Assembly: GCF_000517445.1 (NCBI RefSeq)
Contig: NZ_CP006965.1
Coordinates: forward strand, 248,001-312,000
Direction: 5' to 3'
DNA: 64,000 nucleotides
DNA from: Thermococcus paralvinellae
GTDB lineage: Archaea; Methanobacteriota_B; Thermococci; Thermococcales; Thermococcaceae
Positions 18,287-25,751 of this stretch are shown one piece after another. Position 1 is the stretch's first letter. Each line of letters begins with the position of its first letter. The notes beneath the pieces were generated by a model. It did no database searches. It was not told the origin of the DNA and was given only the letters and a program-made list of their open reading frames with translations. The translations under genes and the position numbers were made by a program.

Positions 18287-18736
18287 TAAGGCTAAATGTT
18301 GGCTTCCTTGATAGTTCCCTCTGTAAGGACTTGATGTCGGTGCCTCCAATCGGTGAAACACTATTTGGACGAATCTCTCGCCATATTCAAGTTCAATTTC
18401 TTCATTTGAACCATTAAAAATCCCTAAAGTCAAATTCCCATCCCAGCCGGGATCTACCCATGCAAAGCTTCCAATCAGCCCTTCTCGTGCTAATGAGCTT
18501 CTTAGCCTCATCTCACCCATAATATCATCTGGTAGTCTAACTCTCTCAAGAGTCAGAATTAGAGCATATTCTTTAGGTGGAATAATGACTTTTCCTTCTT
18601 TTTTGACGTCAATGAACTTTCCATTTACTATGGCTTCATTACCTACTCTTAGGTCATATCCCGCGGGCTGAAGGGATTTTTCACTAAATGGTTCAATTAA
18701 AATTTCTTTTCTGATTTTCCAATCTGGCAGTATCAT
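18263..18736 (-). CDS. dcd: dCTP deaminase
   Basis: A 157-residue trimeric nucleotide enzyme converting dCTP to dUTP. Family blocks are QPAGYDLRVG, LPDDIMGEMRLRSSLAREG, the active-site stretch FAWVDPGWDGNLTLGIFN, and ERFVQIVFHRLE. The length matches the monofunctional Pyrococcus-type enzyme; whether it also hydrolyses dUTP cannot be decided from sequence. The start MILPDWKI at 18736 is chosen because further upstream the frame runs through the tRNA-Arg gene. No SD is evident, suggesting a leaderless message. It diverges from tRNA-Arg across only 47 bases. Confidence 0.92.
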   Translation of the reverse strand: MILPDWKIRKEILIEPFSEKSLQPAGYDLRVGNEAIVNGKFIDVKKEGKVIIPPKEYALILTLERVRLPDDIMGEMRLRSSLAREGLIGSFAWVDPGWDGNLTLGIFNGSNEEIELEYGERFVQIVFHRLEAPTSSPYRGNYQGSQHLALSKRRKKP

Positions 18737-18783
18737 TTGATCACCGTAAGCTTTATGTAAAGCGCAAATTAAAATCTTTTTGT

Positions 18784-18859
<76 letters not shown>

Positions 18860-19400
18860 TTCTAGCAATAAACGAATAGAAATCGTCCTTCGAACGGAAA
18901 GGTGAAAACTATTTTAAAAGAGTTTAAACATCTAGCTAAATTTTCAAAAGCTTGGAAAACTACATTTTTCCATGCCTTTTCTTACTCTTCCTAGTTACTG
19001 GAGTTCTATGCTCTCTGCATCCCTTTTAGCTTATCTACCATCACAACCACTGTTATGGCTCTATTTCCGAAATCTGCCACTGTTATATGAGTAATTTCCA
19101 TTAAACAGTATTCTTATACTTTTGTTGCTTAATACTGTCGCTAAGTATCCAAAAGTAGTTTCCTATCTTATGGTGATGCCGGTAGTCATGACTCTTTTTG
19201 AAGAATGAGAGTTGAGACTTATGTGCTCATATATACCTCTGTACCAGAATAGGAGCCTCTACCCAGGTGGTGCCTCTTATTTCGCTGATTGTCTATATGG
19301 GCAAATATATTAAACTCAACATACCTAAAAATTTTCAATTGGGCATTTACATGAGATTTATTAGCGTACAGCTGATTAAAAGCCATGAGAGTGCTTTATT
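18860..19400. other. gene-free stretch of about 540 bases
   Basis: No ORF above 60 codons and no RNA gene was recognised between tRNA-Arg and the histone promoter. The only items seen are a 31-codon minus-strand ORF (19006-19101, MEITHITVADFGNRAITVVV...) without a ribosome site, and a weak stem AATAGGAG/CTCTTATT around 19246-19281. It may hold decayed sequence or an unrecognised RNA. Confidence 0.5.
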
Positions 19401-19410
19401 TACCGAAAGG

Positions 19411-19419
19411 TTTATATAT
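19411..19419 (+). promoter_or_regulatory. strong TATA/BRE promoter of the histone gene
   Basis: CCGAAAGG followed by TTTATATAT is a near-ideal archaeal BRE/TATA. Predicted transcription start near 19443, giving a short leader with SD AAGGAGGTG. Confidence 0.75.
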
Positions 19420-19468
19420 CTTTAAACGCAAAAAGAATATTGAAAAACCCTTTAAGGAGGTGTTATGA

Positions 19469-19672
19469 ATGGCTGAGTTGCCAATTGCCCCAATTGACAG
19501 ATTGATTAGAAAGGCTGGTGCTGAGAGAGTTAGCGAGGAGGCAGCCAAGGTTCTCGCTGAGTACCTTGAGGAGTATGCAATTGAGCTTTCAAAGAAGGCT
19601 GTTGAGTTTGCCAGACACGCTGGCAGAAAGACAGTCAAGGCCGAGGACATCAAGCTCGCTATCAAGGCTTGA
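19469..19672 (+). CDS. archaeal histone
   Basis: A 67-residue minimal histone fold (three helices, two loops): [35 protein letters not shown], ending [16 protein letters not shown]. It dimerises and wraps chromosomal DNA. The strong promoter and full SD fit its abundance. An ATG at 19465 is out of frame; the ATG at 19469 is the start. Monocistronic, followed by T-rich sequence. Confidence 0.97.
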   Translation: MAELPIAPIDRLIRKAGAERVSEEAAKVLAEYLEEYAIELSKKAVEFARHAGRKTVKAEDIKLAIKA

Positions 19673-19751
19673 GGGTATTATCCTCTGCTTCTTAGCTTTT
19701 TTATTTTGATTTTTGGGCAATTTTTAAAAATACATTCTGAAAGTTTTTACC

Positions 19752-21026
19752 ATGCATGAGATAGCAATCCGCATGACAAAAAGGAACCACAATGCTTTTG
19801 TCCACCTTCTCGGAGCATTAGAGAGTCAAGGATTTGACATTGGTGAGCTTTTGATAACTAAGGACTTCAACGAAATCCTCAAAGCAAAGCCTAAGGTTGT
19901 TCTGTATTCATTCTTCACTGAGGAAATTTGGGAAGTTGGGGATGAGGGTAAAATTCTGAGAGAGAAATTTAATCCTCTCTTAGTTGCTGGTGGTTATCAC
20001 CCAACTGCAATGCCAAAGCACACTTTAAATGTTTTAGGCTTTGATATTGCTGTAATTGGAGAAGGGGAAGAAGTTATCTATCAGCTTTTGACAACTCTAA
20101 AACGAACCAAATTTAAAATTACAAAGGAGCTATTGTCTATTCGCGGTCTGGCATTCTATTTGAATGGAGAATTTGTGTTTACGGGCTTTGCTAAAGTTGA
20201 TGACTTTACTAAATTTCCTCCTTTTGCGGAGAGTTCTCTTTTAATTGCACCCATTGAGATAAGCAGGGGCTGTCCTTTTGGTTGCTACTACTGCCAGACA
20301 CCTTACGTCAAAGGTTTTCGCATGAGGCACAGACCGATAGATCAGATTGTGAGGTATTCAAGAAGAATGAAGGATATGCGTTACATCACTCCAAACGCCT
20401 TTGCCTACGGAAGTCCGGGAGCAATTTTAAAACTTGATAAACTTGAAGCCCTTCTAAAAGCTCTGCAACCGTTAAGAAAAGAAGGACGGCGTTTATTTTA
20501 CGGAACGTTCCCGAGTGAAGTGAGGCCAGAATTTGTAAAGCCCGAAACCCTTGAGCTTCTCATAAAGTATGCAGACAACAGAAGACTAGCCATTGGAGCG
20601 CAGAGCGGGGATGATGCCATGCTTAAGGCTATGCACCGCTTACATACAGTTCGCCATGTGATGGAAGCTGTTGAATATATGGTTGAATACGGCATTGAGC
20701 CGATTGTTGATTTCATTGTCGGCTTGCCAAATGAAAGCGAAGAGAGTCAAAGAAAAAGCATTGAGCTAATGAAGTGGATTATGCGTAAGGGTGGAAAAGT
20801 CAGGGCTCACTACTTCATGCCCCTACCGGGAACCCCTTGGGCTAGATGTAAACCTTCACCATTAAGCGAGGAGATGAAAAAGTTTTTGGGCAGAATGGCC
20901 GCTAAAGGCTACATTGAAGGTTCATGGGGCATTCAGATTCAGCTTTCTAAAAAACTGCAAAGATTGATTGAGGAATTTTGTGAAGAGCCTATGAGCTACA
21001 TTGGGAAAGTTAAGGAGGTTTGCTGA
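19752..21026 (+). CDS. B12-binding/radical SAM domain protein
   Basis: A 424-residue protein with an N-terminal cobalamin-binding-like Rossmann domain (about 1-130; VAGGYHPTAMP, IGEGEEVI) and a radical SAM core with C174-x3-C178-x2-C181 in SRGCPFGCYYCQTP. The combination matches the archaeal B12-binding/radical SAM family (TIGR04013-like). The substrate is unknown; relatives with this architecture include methyltransferases and methylthiotransferase-like enzymes. A canonical DxHxxG cobalamin motif is not seen, so corrinoid binding is doubtful. It appears monocistronic, with TTTTTAAAAATAC about 25 bases before the start. Confidence 0.83.
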   Translation: MHEIAIRMTKRNHNAFVHLLGALESQGFDIGELLITKDFNEILKAKPKVVLYSFFTEEIWEVGDEGKILREKFNPLLVAGGYHPTAMPKHTLNVLGFDIAVIGEGEEVIYQLLTTLKRTKFKITKELLSIRGLAFYLNGEFVFTGFAKVDDFTKFPPFAESSLLIAPIEISRGCPFGCYYCQTPYVKGFRMRHRPIDQIVRYSRRMKDMRYITPNAFAYGSPGAILKLDKLEALLKALQPLRKEGRRLFYGTFPSEVRPEFVKPETLELLIKYADNRRLAIGAQSGDDAMLKAMHRLHTVRHVMEAVEYMVEYGIEPIVDFIVGLPNESEESQRKSIELMKWIMRKGGKVRAHYFMPLPGTPWARCKPSPLSEEMKKFLGRMAAKGYIEGSWGIQIQLSKKLQRLIEEFCEEPMSYIGKVKEVC

Positions 21027-21105
21027 GTAAAATTGTCATATTTATGTCAAATTATCCTCCCAAAAATTTATAACCTCATAAACTTCTCATCAACACGACG
21101 GCAAA

Positions 21106-21483
21106 ATGTATGCCGAAAACTATAAAAGATTCGAACTGCTGATAGATAAATTGCGAGAGTTTGATGGTGTTATCATCGTGGAAGGTTTGCGAGACGAGGT
21201 GGCTTTAAGAAAGTTGGGGGTCAGAGCGGAGATAATAAGGCTCTCACGCTTACCGCTCTCAGAAGTGGCTTTAATTGCTTCACAGTATCATGAGGTCATG
21301 ATATTAACTGATTTGGACAGAAAAGGTGAAGAGTTGGCGAAAAAGCTGACTCAATATTTGGAAGGCTATAAATGCAGAGTGGATACAGAGACTAGAAAAG
21401 AGCTCAAAATGATTGCAAAAAAGGACATTAAGGGCATTGAAGATCTGTACGGGCTTTACCTAAAAGTCCATCTCCGTTTCTGA
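21106..21483 (+). CDS. small Toprim domain protein (UPF0292-like)
   Basis: A 125-residue protein that is essentially one Toprim domain: glutamate motif IIVEGLRDE (E26) and the D69-x-D71 motif in ILTDLDRKGEE. These residues bind Mg2+ in primases, topoisomerases and RNase M5-like nucleases. Archaeal members are annotated UPF0292 and have no settled function. It lies directly upstream of dnaG on the same strand, and with it gives two Toprim proteins in one probable transcript. A TATA-like AAAATTTATAACC precedes the start. Confidence 0.83.
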   Translation: MYAENYKRFELLIDKLREFDGVIIVEGLRDEVALRKLGVRAEIIRLSRLPLSEVALIASQYHEVMILTDLDRKGEELAKKLTQYLEGYKCRVDTETRKELKMIAKKDIKGIEDLYGLYLKVHLRF

Positions 21484-21583
21484 CCCCCTTGAGGAGGGGA
21501 TTTCCTTGAAAAGAAAGAGGACAGTGCTCCAACACATTTTATCGGAAAAGCAAAAGTTTGAAAAAAGAAAAGAAGGTGGGAAC

Positions 21584-22888
21584 ATGTCAGCAAAGGATGA
21601 TTTTGGAACAACTAAATATGTAATCTACGCTGAATTTGAGGCAAACGGCGTTGTTGAAAGACCGGATGTTGTTGGTGCTATTTTTGGTCAAACCGAAGGC
21701 TTACTCGGAGACGATTTAGATTTAAGAGAGCTCCAAAAGACTGGTAGAATTGGAAGAATAAAAGTTGAGGTTCACACAAAGGCTGGAAAAACGTATGGAA
21801 CAATTACAGTGCCATCAAGCCTTGATAGAGTAGAGACAGCAATTCTAGCAGCTGCTCTGGAAACAATAGACAGAGTTGGACCATGTGAGGCGAGGATTAA
21901 AGTAATCAAAATTGAAGACGTCAGGGCAACAAAGAGGAAATACATCATTGAGAGAGCTAAGGAGATACTTGAGACACTTATGGAGGAGGAAATTCCAGAA
22001 AGTCAAGAGCTCACTGAAGAAGTTAAAAAGGCAGTCAGAGCAAAAGAGCTTATTGAATATGGTCCAGAAAAATTGCCTGCTGGACCTCATGTGCCGTTCT
22101 CAGATTCAATTATCGTGGTTGAAGGAAGAGCCGATGTGCTTAACCTTCTCAAGCACGGAATAAAGAACGCCATAGCCGTTGAGGGAACTTCAGTCCCAGA
22201 GACCATTATCAGATTAAGCAAGGAAAGAATTGTAACAGCATTCACAGATGGGGACAGAGGTGGAGAGCTTATCCTTAAGGAGTTGCTACAAGTTGCTGAC
22301 ATTGATTATGTAGCAAGAGCGCCAGAAGGAAAGGAAGTTGAAGAACTTACAAAGAAGGAAATAATAAAGGCTTTAAGAAGCAAGGTACCAGCAGAGCAGG
22401 TTATAAATGAGCTGTTCTACAAAGGTAAAAGCTTCTATGATTTAATCAAGGAAAAAGAGAGAGAAAAAGAAAGGATTGAGGAAGCAAAGAAAGAGGAGCC
22501 AAAAGTTGAAAGGCCAGTAGTTGCTAAGGAAGAGCCAAGGGAAGTGAAAGTTGAACCAAAGAAGGAGGAGAAATATATAAAACCAATTCAAGTGCCAAAA
22601 TCAGCTGAGTTAGAGAAGTTTAAAGATTTCATTGAAAAAGTTAAAAACAACTCAACAGCAATCCTTTTAGATGAGAACAAGAACGTCATTGCAGAAATCC
22701 CGGTTAGAGACTTGCTTAGCTCACTGAATGACAAGGAAGGTGTGTATGCTGTAATCTTCAACGGGATAATAACACAGAGGTTAATTGACATTGTCAGTGA
22801 AAAAGGGGTTAAATACCTTATTGGAGCAAGAAAGGCAAATGTAGTTAGAAGACCTATTGATTTGAAGATTCTTACATTTGCTGAGTGA
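21584..22888 (+). CDS. dnaG: archaeal DnaG-type primase / exosome-associated protein
   Basis: A 434-residue archaeal DnaG. The N-terminal region is KYVIYAEFEANGVVERPDVV. The Toprim core has E180 (IIVVEGRAD) and D222-x-D224 (FTDGDRGGE). A Lys/Glu-rich linker follows (about 305-355) and then a C-terminal domain. Archaeal DnaG has primase activity in some species and is a stable subunit of the RNA exosome, mediating poly(A) preference. The zinc domain of bacterial DnaG is absent, as usual in archaea. The start at MSAKDD follows GAAGGTGGG; the frame extends upstream to about 21506 without a better site. Confidence 0.93.
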   Translation: MSAKDDFGTTKYVIYAEFEANGVVERPDVVGAIFGQTEGLLGDDLDLRELQKTGRIGRIKVEVHTKAGKTYGTITVPSSLDRVETAILAAALETIDRVGPCEARIKVIKIEDVRATKRKYIIERAKEILETLMEEEIPESQELTEEVKKAVRAKELIEYGPEKLPAGPHVPFSDSIIVVEGRADVLNLLKHGIKNAIAVEGTSVPETIIRLSKERIVTAFTDGDRGGELILKELLQVADIDYVARAPEGKEVEELTKKEIIKALRSKVPAEQVINELFYKGKSFYDLIKEKEREKERIEEAKKEEPKVERPVVAKEEPREVKVEPKKEEKYIKPIQVPKSAELEKFKDFIEKVKNNSTAILLDENKNVIAEIPVRDLLSSLNDKEGVYAVIFNGIITQRLIDIVSEKGVKYLIGARKANVVRRPIDLKILTFAE

Positions 22889-22905
22889 TTTTTTCCTTCT
22901 TTTTA
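22889..22905 (+). terminator. T-rich terminator after dnaG
   Basis: TTTTTTCCTTCTTTTT directly after the stop; it also lies just beyond the 3' end of the minus-strand C/D box sRNA. Confidence 0.5.
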
Positions 22906-22917
22906 ACTTAAACGGCC

Positions 22918-22966
22918 TCAGCTAACCCTCTTTTCTTCACCGCTCAGAGTGGCTAACGCTCATCAT
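22918..22966 (-). ncRNA. C/D box guide sRNA (minus strand)
   Basis: Minus-strand order: C ATGATGA (22960-22966), 12-nt guide, D' CTGA (22944-22947), 3-nt spacer, C' GTGAAGA (22934-22940, one base off consensus), 12-nt guide, D CTGA (22918-22921). The guides would pair with AGUGGCUAACGC and CUAACCCUCUUU; the fifth base of each (G and C) would be methylated by the D-plus-5 rule. Targets were not searched. Confidence 0.82.
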
Positions 22967-23008
22967 TGGCTAAGAGTTTTTAAAGAAAAGAGGATTAAAA
23001 GCTTTGGG
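22967..23008. promoter_or_regulatory. 42-bp bidirectional sRNA promoter
   Basis: Between the two divergent sRNAs. TTTTTAAAG near 22977-22985 is at the right distance for the plus-strand RNA, and TTTTAATCC on the minus strand near 22993-23001 for the other, so the two TATA elements are interleaved. Confidence 0.55.
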
Positions 23009-23057
23009 ATGATGTGCGTTTACCGGTCTGATAGATGATGACATCGGCACTATCTGA
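23009..23057 (+). ncRNA. C/D box guide sRNA (plus strand)
   Basis: C ATGATGT (23009-23015, last base off consensus), 12-nt guide, D' CTGA (23028-23031), 3-nt spacer, C' ATGATGA (23035-23041), 12-nt guide, D CTGA (23054-23057). The guides would pair with ACCGGUAAACGC and AUAGUGCCGAUG, methylating the fifth base (G and U). The 3' box ends one base before the stop codon of the convergent tmk gene, so the mature RNA probably overlaps the tmk 3' end. Confidence 0.84.
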
Positions 23058-23058
23058 C

Positions 23059-23688
23059 CTATTCCTTTTTGCTTAAAATTTCGTGTTCCACTAATGCAAC
23101 TATGTCGTTGTGTACATCTTCAATTGAAGCAAGAGCATTTACGATTTTCATTTCTGGGAACATCTCAACAAGTTTCAGATAATTTTCTCTAACCTTTTTT
23201 TGGAGCTCCGCTATTTTGTCAAACTCGGACTTAAGCTTTCTACCATTTATCCTTTTCATGCTTTCCTTAACAGGTAAGTCAAGCAGAATCACTAACTCAG
23301 GTCTAATTGCAAACTTGTTCAGATTTATGAGCCACTCCAAATCTAAACCGCGGGCCCATTGGTAGGCGAGAGATGAATAGAAATACCTATCAGAGATAAC
23401 AACTTTTCCGGCCTTGAGAGAAGGTTCTATCAATTTTTTCACGTGCTCAGCCCTATCTGCAGCGAAGAGAAGAGCTTCGGCTTCATGGCTTATTTTTGCT
23501 CCATCAATAATCCCTTCTCTGCCCCCTGTTAAAACTAGCCTTCGTATGAGCTTACCAAAAGCTGTATCTGTTGGTTCTTTTGTTAACACAACTTCATATC
23601 CTCTTTTTTCAAACCATTTTGCTAGCAGTTTTGCCTGTGTAGATTTACCAGCACCATCGATGCCTTCCAAGACAATAAAAATACCCAC
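23059..23688 (-). CDS. tmk: thymidylate kinase
   Basis: A 209-residue dTMP kinase making dTDP for DNA synthesis. The P-loop GIDGAGKST is at 9-17, the DRY motif in [18 protein letters not shown], and basic LID-region residues follow. The GTG at 23688 ([11 protein letters not shown]) is preferred because GGAGGTG ends six bases before it; a GTG at 23697 is inside that ribosome site. Convergent with a C/D box sRNA at the 3' end. Confidence 0.95.
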   Translation of the reverse strand: MGIFIVLEGIDGAGKSTQAKLLAKWFEKRGYEVVLTKEPTDTAFGKLIRRLVLTGGREGIIDGAKISHEAEALLFAADRAEHVKKLIEPSLKAGKVVISDRYFYSSLAYQWARGLDLEWLINLNKFAIRPELVILLDLPVKESMKRINGRKLKSEFDKIAELQKKVRENYLKLVEMFPEMKIVNALASIEDVHNDIVALVEHEILSKKE

Positions 23689-23792
23689 AGTTGACACCTC
23701 CGAAATTGAGAACTATGTAGTAAGGTGGCAGAGCAGCTTTTAATTCTTTTTGCTTAAAATTTTCAGAAAATTTTAAAAAGGCATGAAAAGAT

Positions 23793-24497
23793 TTACAGTC
23801 TCTTTAGGTAGTCTAAAAGCTTCCACATGCTTCCAAAGGATTTTTCTTCTCCCTCTTTGTAAATCTCTACAATCCCCTCTGGTCTGAAGCGCAATCCAAA
23901 ATCATATTCTCCTTTCTTGAGCTTTTGCAAGAAAACTTCTTTTGGCTTTGGTGGCAAATAGCTTGTCATCATGTCGTTTATGAAGTCAGCATCAAAGCCA
24001 AAGTGCTCATTGAAACGTGGGAACAAAAGCACTGCTGGGGTATTCATACAGTCTACCAGCGCTTTTCCTTTGATCTTAAAATTGTAGTGCTTAAATACTT
24101 CGTGGAGAAAGTCGTCCAGGGCGTTTGGATAGTAAACAGTTGCCCCTATGTCATTTGGTGGCGCTTCAATGAAGTTTCTACTTTCTACTATGGCTTCAAT
24201 CTCATCGCTGTCAAGTCCACTAATTTCAACCCTTACTCCTCCGTGATAATAAACATAAGCTAAGGGTAGTCCTTTCCTATGGGCAAAGTCCTTCAATGCA
24301 ATTAGAGGAATAAGCCTGACATCCATGATTGTTGAGCCTGTGCTTACTATACCAACAACAAGAGCTCTCTTTCCATATCTTGATATTGCTCTTCCATCTC
24401 TTCCTACTATTATGGTCCCCTGAGAGACAGTTCCAATTGCTCTACCAAGTAAGGCCAATTCCTCAGGATTGAACTTTTCCGAACGATAAATCTCCAT
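23793..24497 (-). CDS. truncated phosphohexomutase-like protein
   Basis: A 234-residue protein with a phosphoglucomutase/phosphomannomutase-like first domain (GTIIVGRDGRAISRYGKRAL; VGIVSTGSTIMDVRLIP) and a short C-terminus, about half the usual ~450 residues. At the place where active enzymes carry the phosphoserine loop TASHNP, this protein reads YYHGGVRVEISG, with no serine before the histidine. It is therefore probably not a mutase; a regulatory or structural role is inferred. It lies 11 bases downstream of a sugar nucleotidyltransferase gene in the same operon, which suggests a partnership. Confidence 0.75.
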   Translation of the reverse strand: MEIYRSEKFNPEELALLGRAIGTVSQGTIIVGRDGRAISRYGKRALVVGIVSTGSTIMDVRLIPLIALKDFAHRKGLPLAYVYYHGGVRVEISGLDSDEIEAIVESRNFIEAPPNDIGATVYYPNALDDFLHEVFKHYNFKIKGKALVDCMNTPAVLLFPRFNEHFGFDADFINDMMTSYLPPKPKEVFLQKLKKGEYDFGLRFRPEGIVEIYKEGEEKSFGSMWKLLDYLKRL

Positions 24498-24508
24498 TTT
24501 GTATCACC

Positions 24509-25594
24509 TCAGTCAGGTAAAATTATACTTTCTTTTCCAATTCTGGACTCAACCCAAATCTTAACGTTAGCACCAATCTTGCTGAATTCTTCGATTACGG
24601 TATTATCACCAATAACGCTTCCGGCCTCTATCTCAACGCCTTTGCCTATGTATACATTTTCTCCAATTATTGCCTCTCGTATTTCAGCCCCTTCCTCAAT
24701 TGTAACATTGGAAAATATTACCGAACGTTCTATTTTAACATTTCTGCCAATCTCTACATTGTCTCCCAATACCGCAAATCCTCTAATCTCAAATTTTCTA
24801 AGCTTGCATCTCTCCCCAGTAACTATTGCTCCTCCGTATTCCAAGTTACCCTTTAGGGTGTCAACTCTGATTTCTGGTAGTTTTAGTTTTCCAAGAAAGA
24901 CATCTTCTGTTGCTTGCAGATAACTTGAGGGCCTTCCAACATCATTCCAGTACTCTTTGAAGGGGAATCCATAGAGAGGTAAATTCTCTTCAAGCATTTT
25001 TGGAAATAAATGGAGGGAATAGTCAAATTTTTGACCTTTGGGGACTAGATCAAAAACCTCTGGTTCAAATACGTAAATTCCAGCATTTACAAGGTTGCTG
25101 AATGCCTCTTCTGGTCTTGGTTTTTCTTTAAAGCGAATTATTCTATTTTCGCTGTCAATAATTGCAATTCCATATTGTGTTGGATCTTCAACCTCGCTTA
25201 GTGCTATAGTTGCGAGTGCTTTCTTCTTTTTATGATACTCGTAAAGTGCTCGGATATCTAAATTAGTGAGGACATCACTTGATGCGACTATGAACGTATC
25301 TTCAATTTTATTAGCTACTTTTTTTGTGGCTCCAGCAGTTCCAAGTTTTACATTCTCTCCATTTGAATAATGAATTTCAATCCCAAAATCGCTCCCATCA
25401 CCAAAATATTCCATAATTCTCTCCTTGAGATAACCTACAAGAACAAATACTTCATCAACACCAGCATCTATTAGGCTCTTGAGAATATACTCCATTAGCG
25501 GCTTATTAAAGAATGGTATCATTGGCTTTGGTCTGTAGACAGTTAGCGGTAAGAGACGAGTTCCCTTGCCCCCTGCCATTATTACTGCTTGCAT
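24509..25594 (-). CDS. sugar-1-phosphate nucleotidyltransferase with left-handed beta-helix
   Basis: A 361-residue two-domain protein. The N-terminal domain has the NTP-transferase signature MAGGKGTRLLPLT (6-18), RPKPMIPF and a later EKPRPEEAF. From about residue 245 hexapeptide repeats form a left-handed beta-helix (GDNVEIGRNVKIERSV, GENVYIGKGVEIEAGS). This is the layout of mannose-1-phosphate guanylyltransferase and glucose-1-phosphate thymidylyltransferase relatives; the exact NTP and sugar cannot be told. The ATG at 25594 is preferred over a start at 25606. Operon with the mutase-like gene, divergent from PEP carboxykinase. Confidence 0.88.
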   Translation of the reverse strand: MQAVIMAGGKGTRLLPLTVYRPKPMIPFFNKPLMEYILKSLIDAGVDEVFVLVGYLKERIMEYFGDGSDFGIEIHYSNGENVKLGTAGATKKVANKIEDTFIVASSDVLTNLDIRALYEYHKKKKALATIALSEVEDPTQYGIAIIDSENRIIRFKEKPRPEEAFSNLVNAGIYVFEPEVFDLVPKGQKFDYSLHLFPKMLEENLPLYGFPFKEYWNDVGRPSSYLQATEDVFLGKLKLPEIRVDTLKGNLEYGGAIVTGERCKLRKFEIRGFAVLGDNVEIGRNVKIERSVIFSNVTIEEGAEIREAIIGENVYIGKGVEIEAGSVIGDNTVIEEFSKIGANVKIWVESRIGKESIILPD

Positions 25595-25751
25595 CTTTAA
25601 CACCAAGAATTAGTTAAGGGAAAGATATTTAATATACTTTTTGCTGGTTTTTCCATAAGCCTGAAACTTTTATGGTAAATCTTGGTTTTTGAAGAAAAAG
25701 CTTTTGTGAAACTTTTTAAGATGCTCATCTAAACTTATGATGGTGGTATTA

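Noticed and set aside
19183-19222. GTGATG near 19183 as part of a C/D sRNA
   Set aside because: C box lacks its last A and no D or D' box follows at the right spacing.
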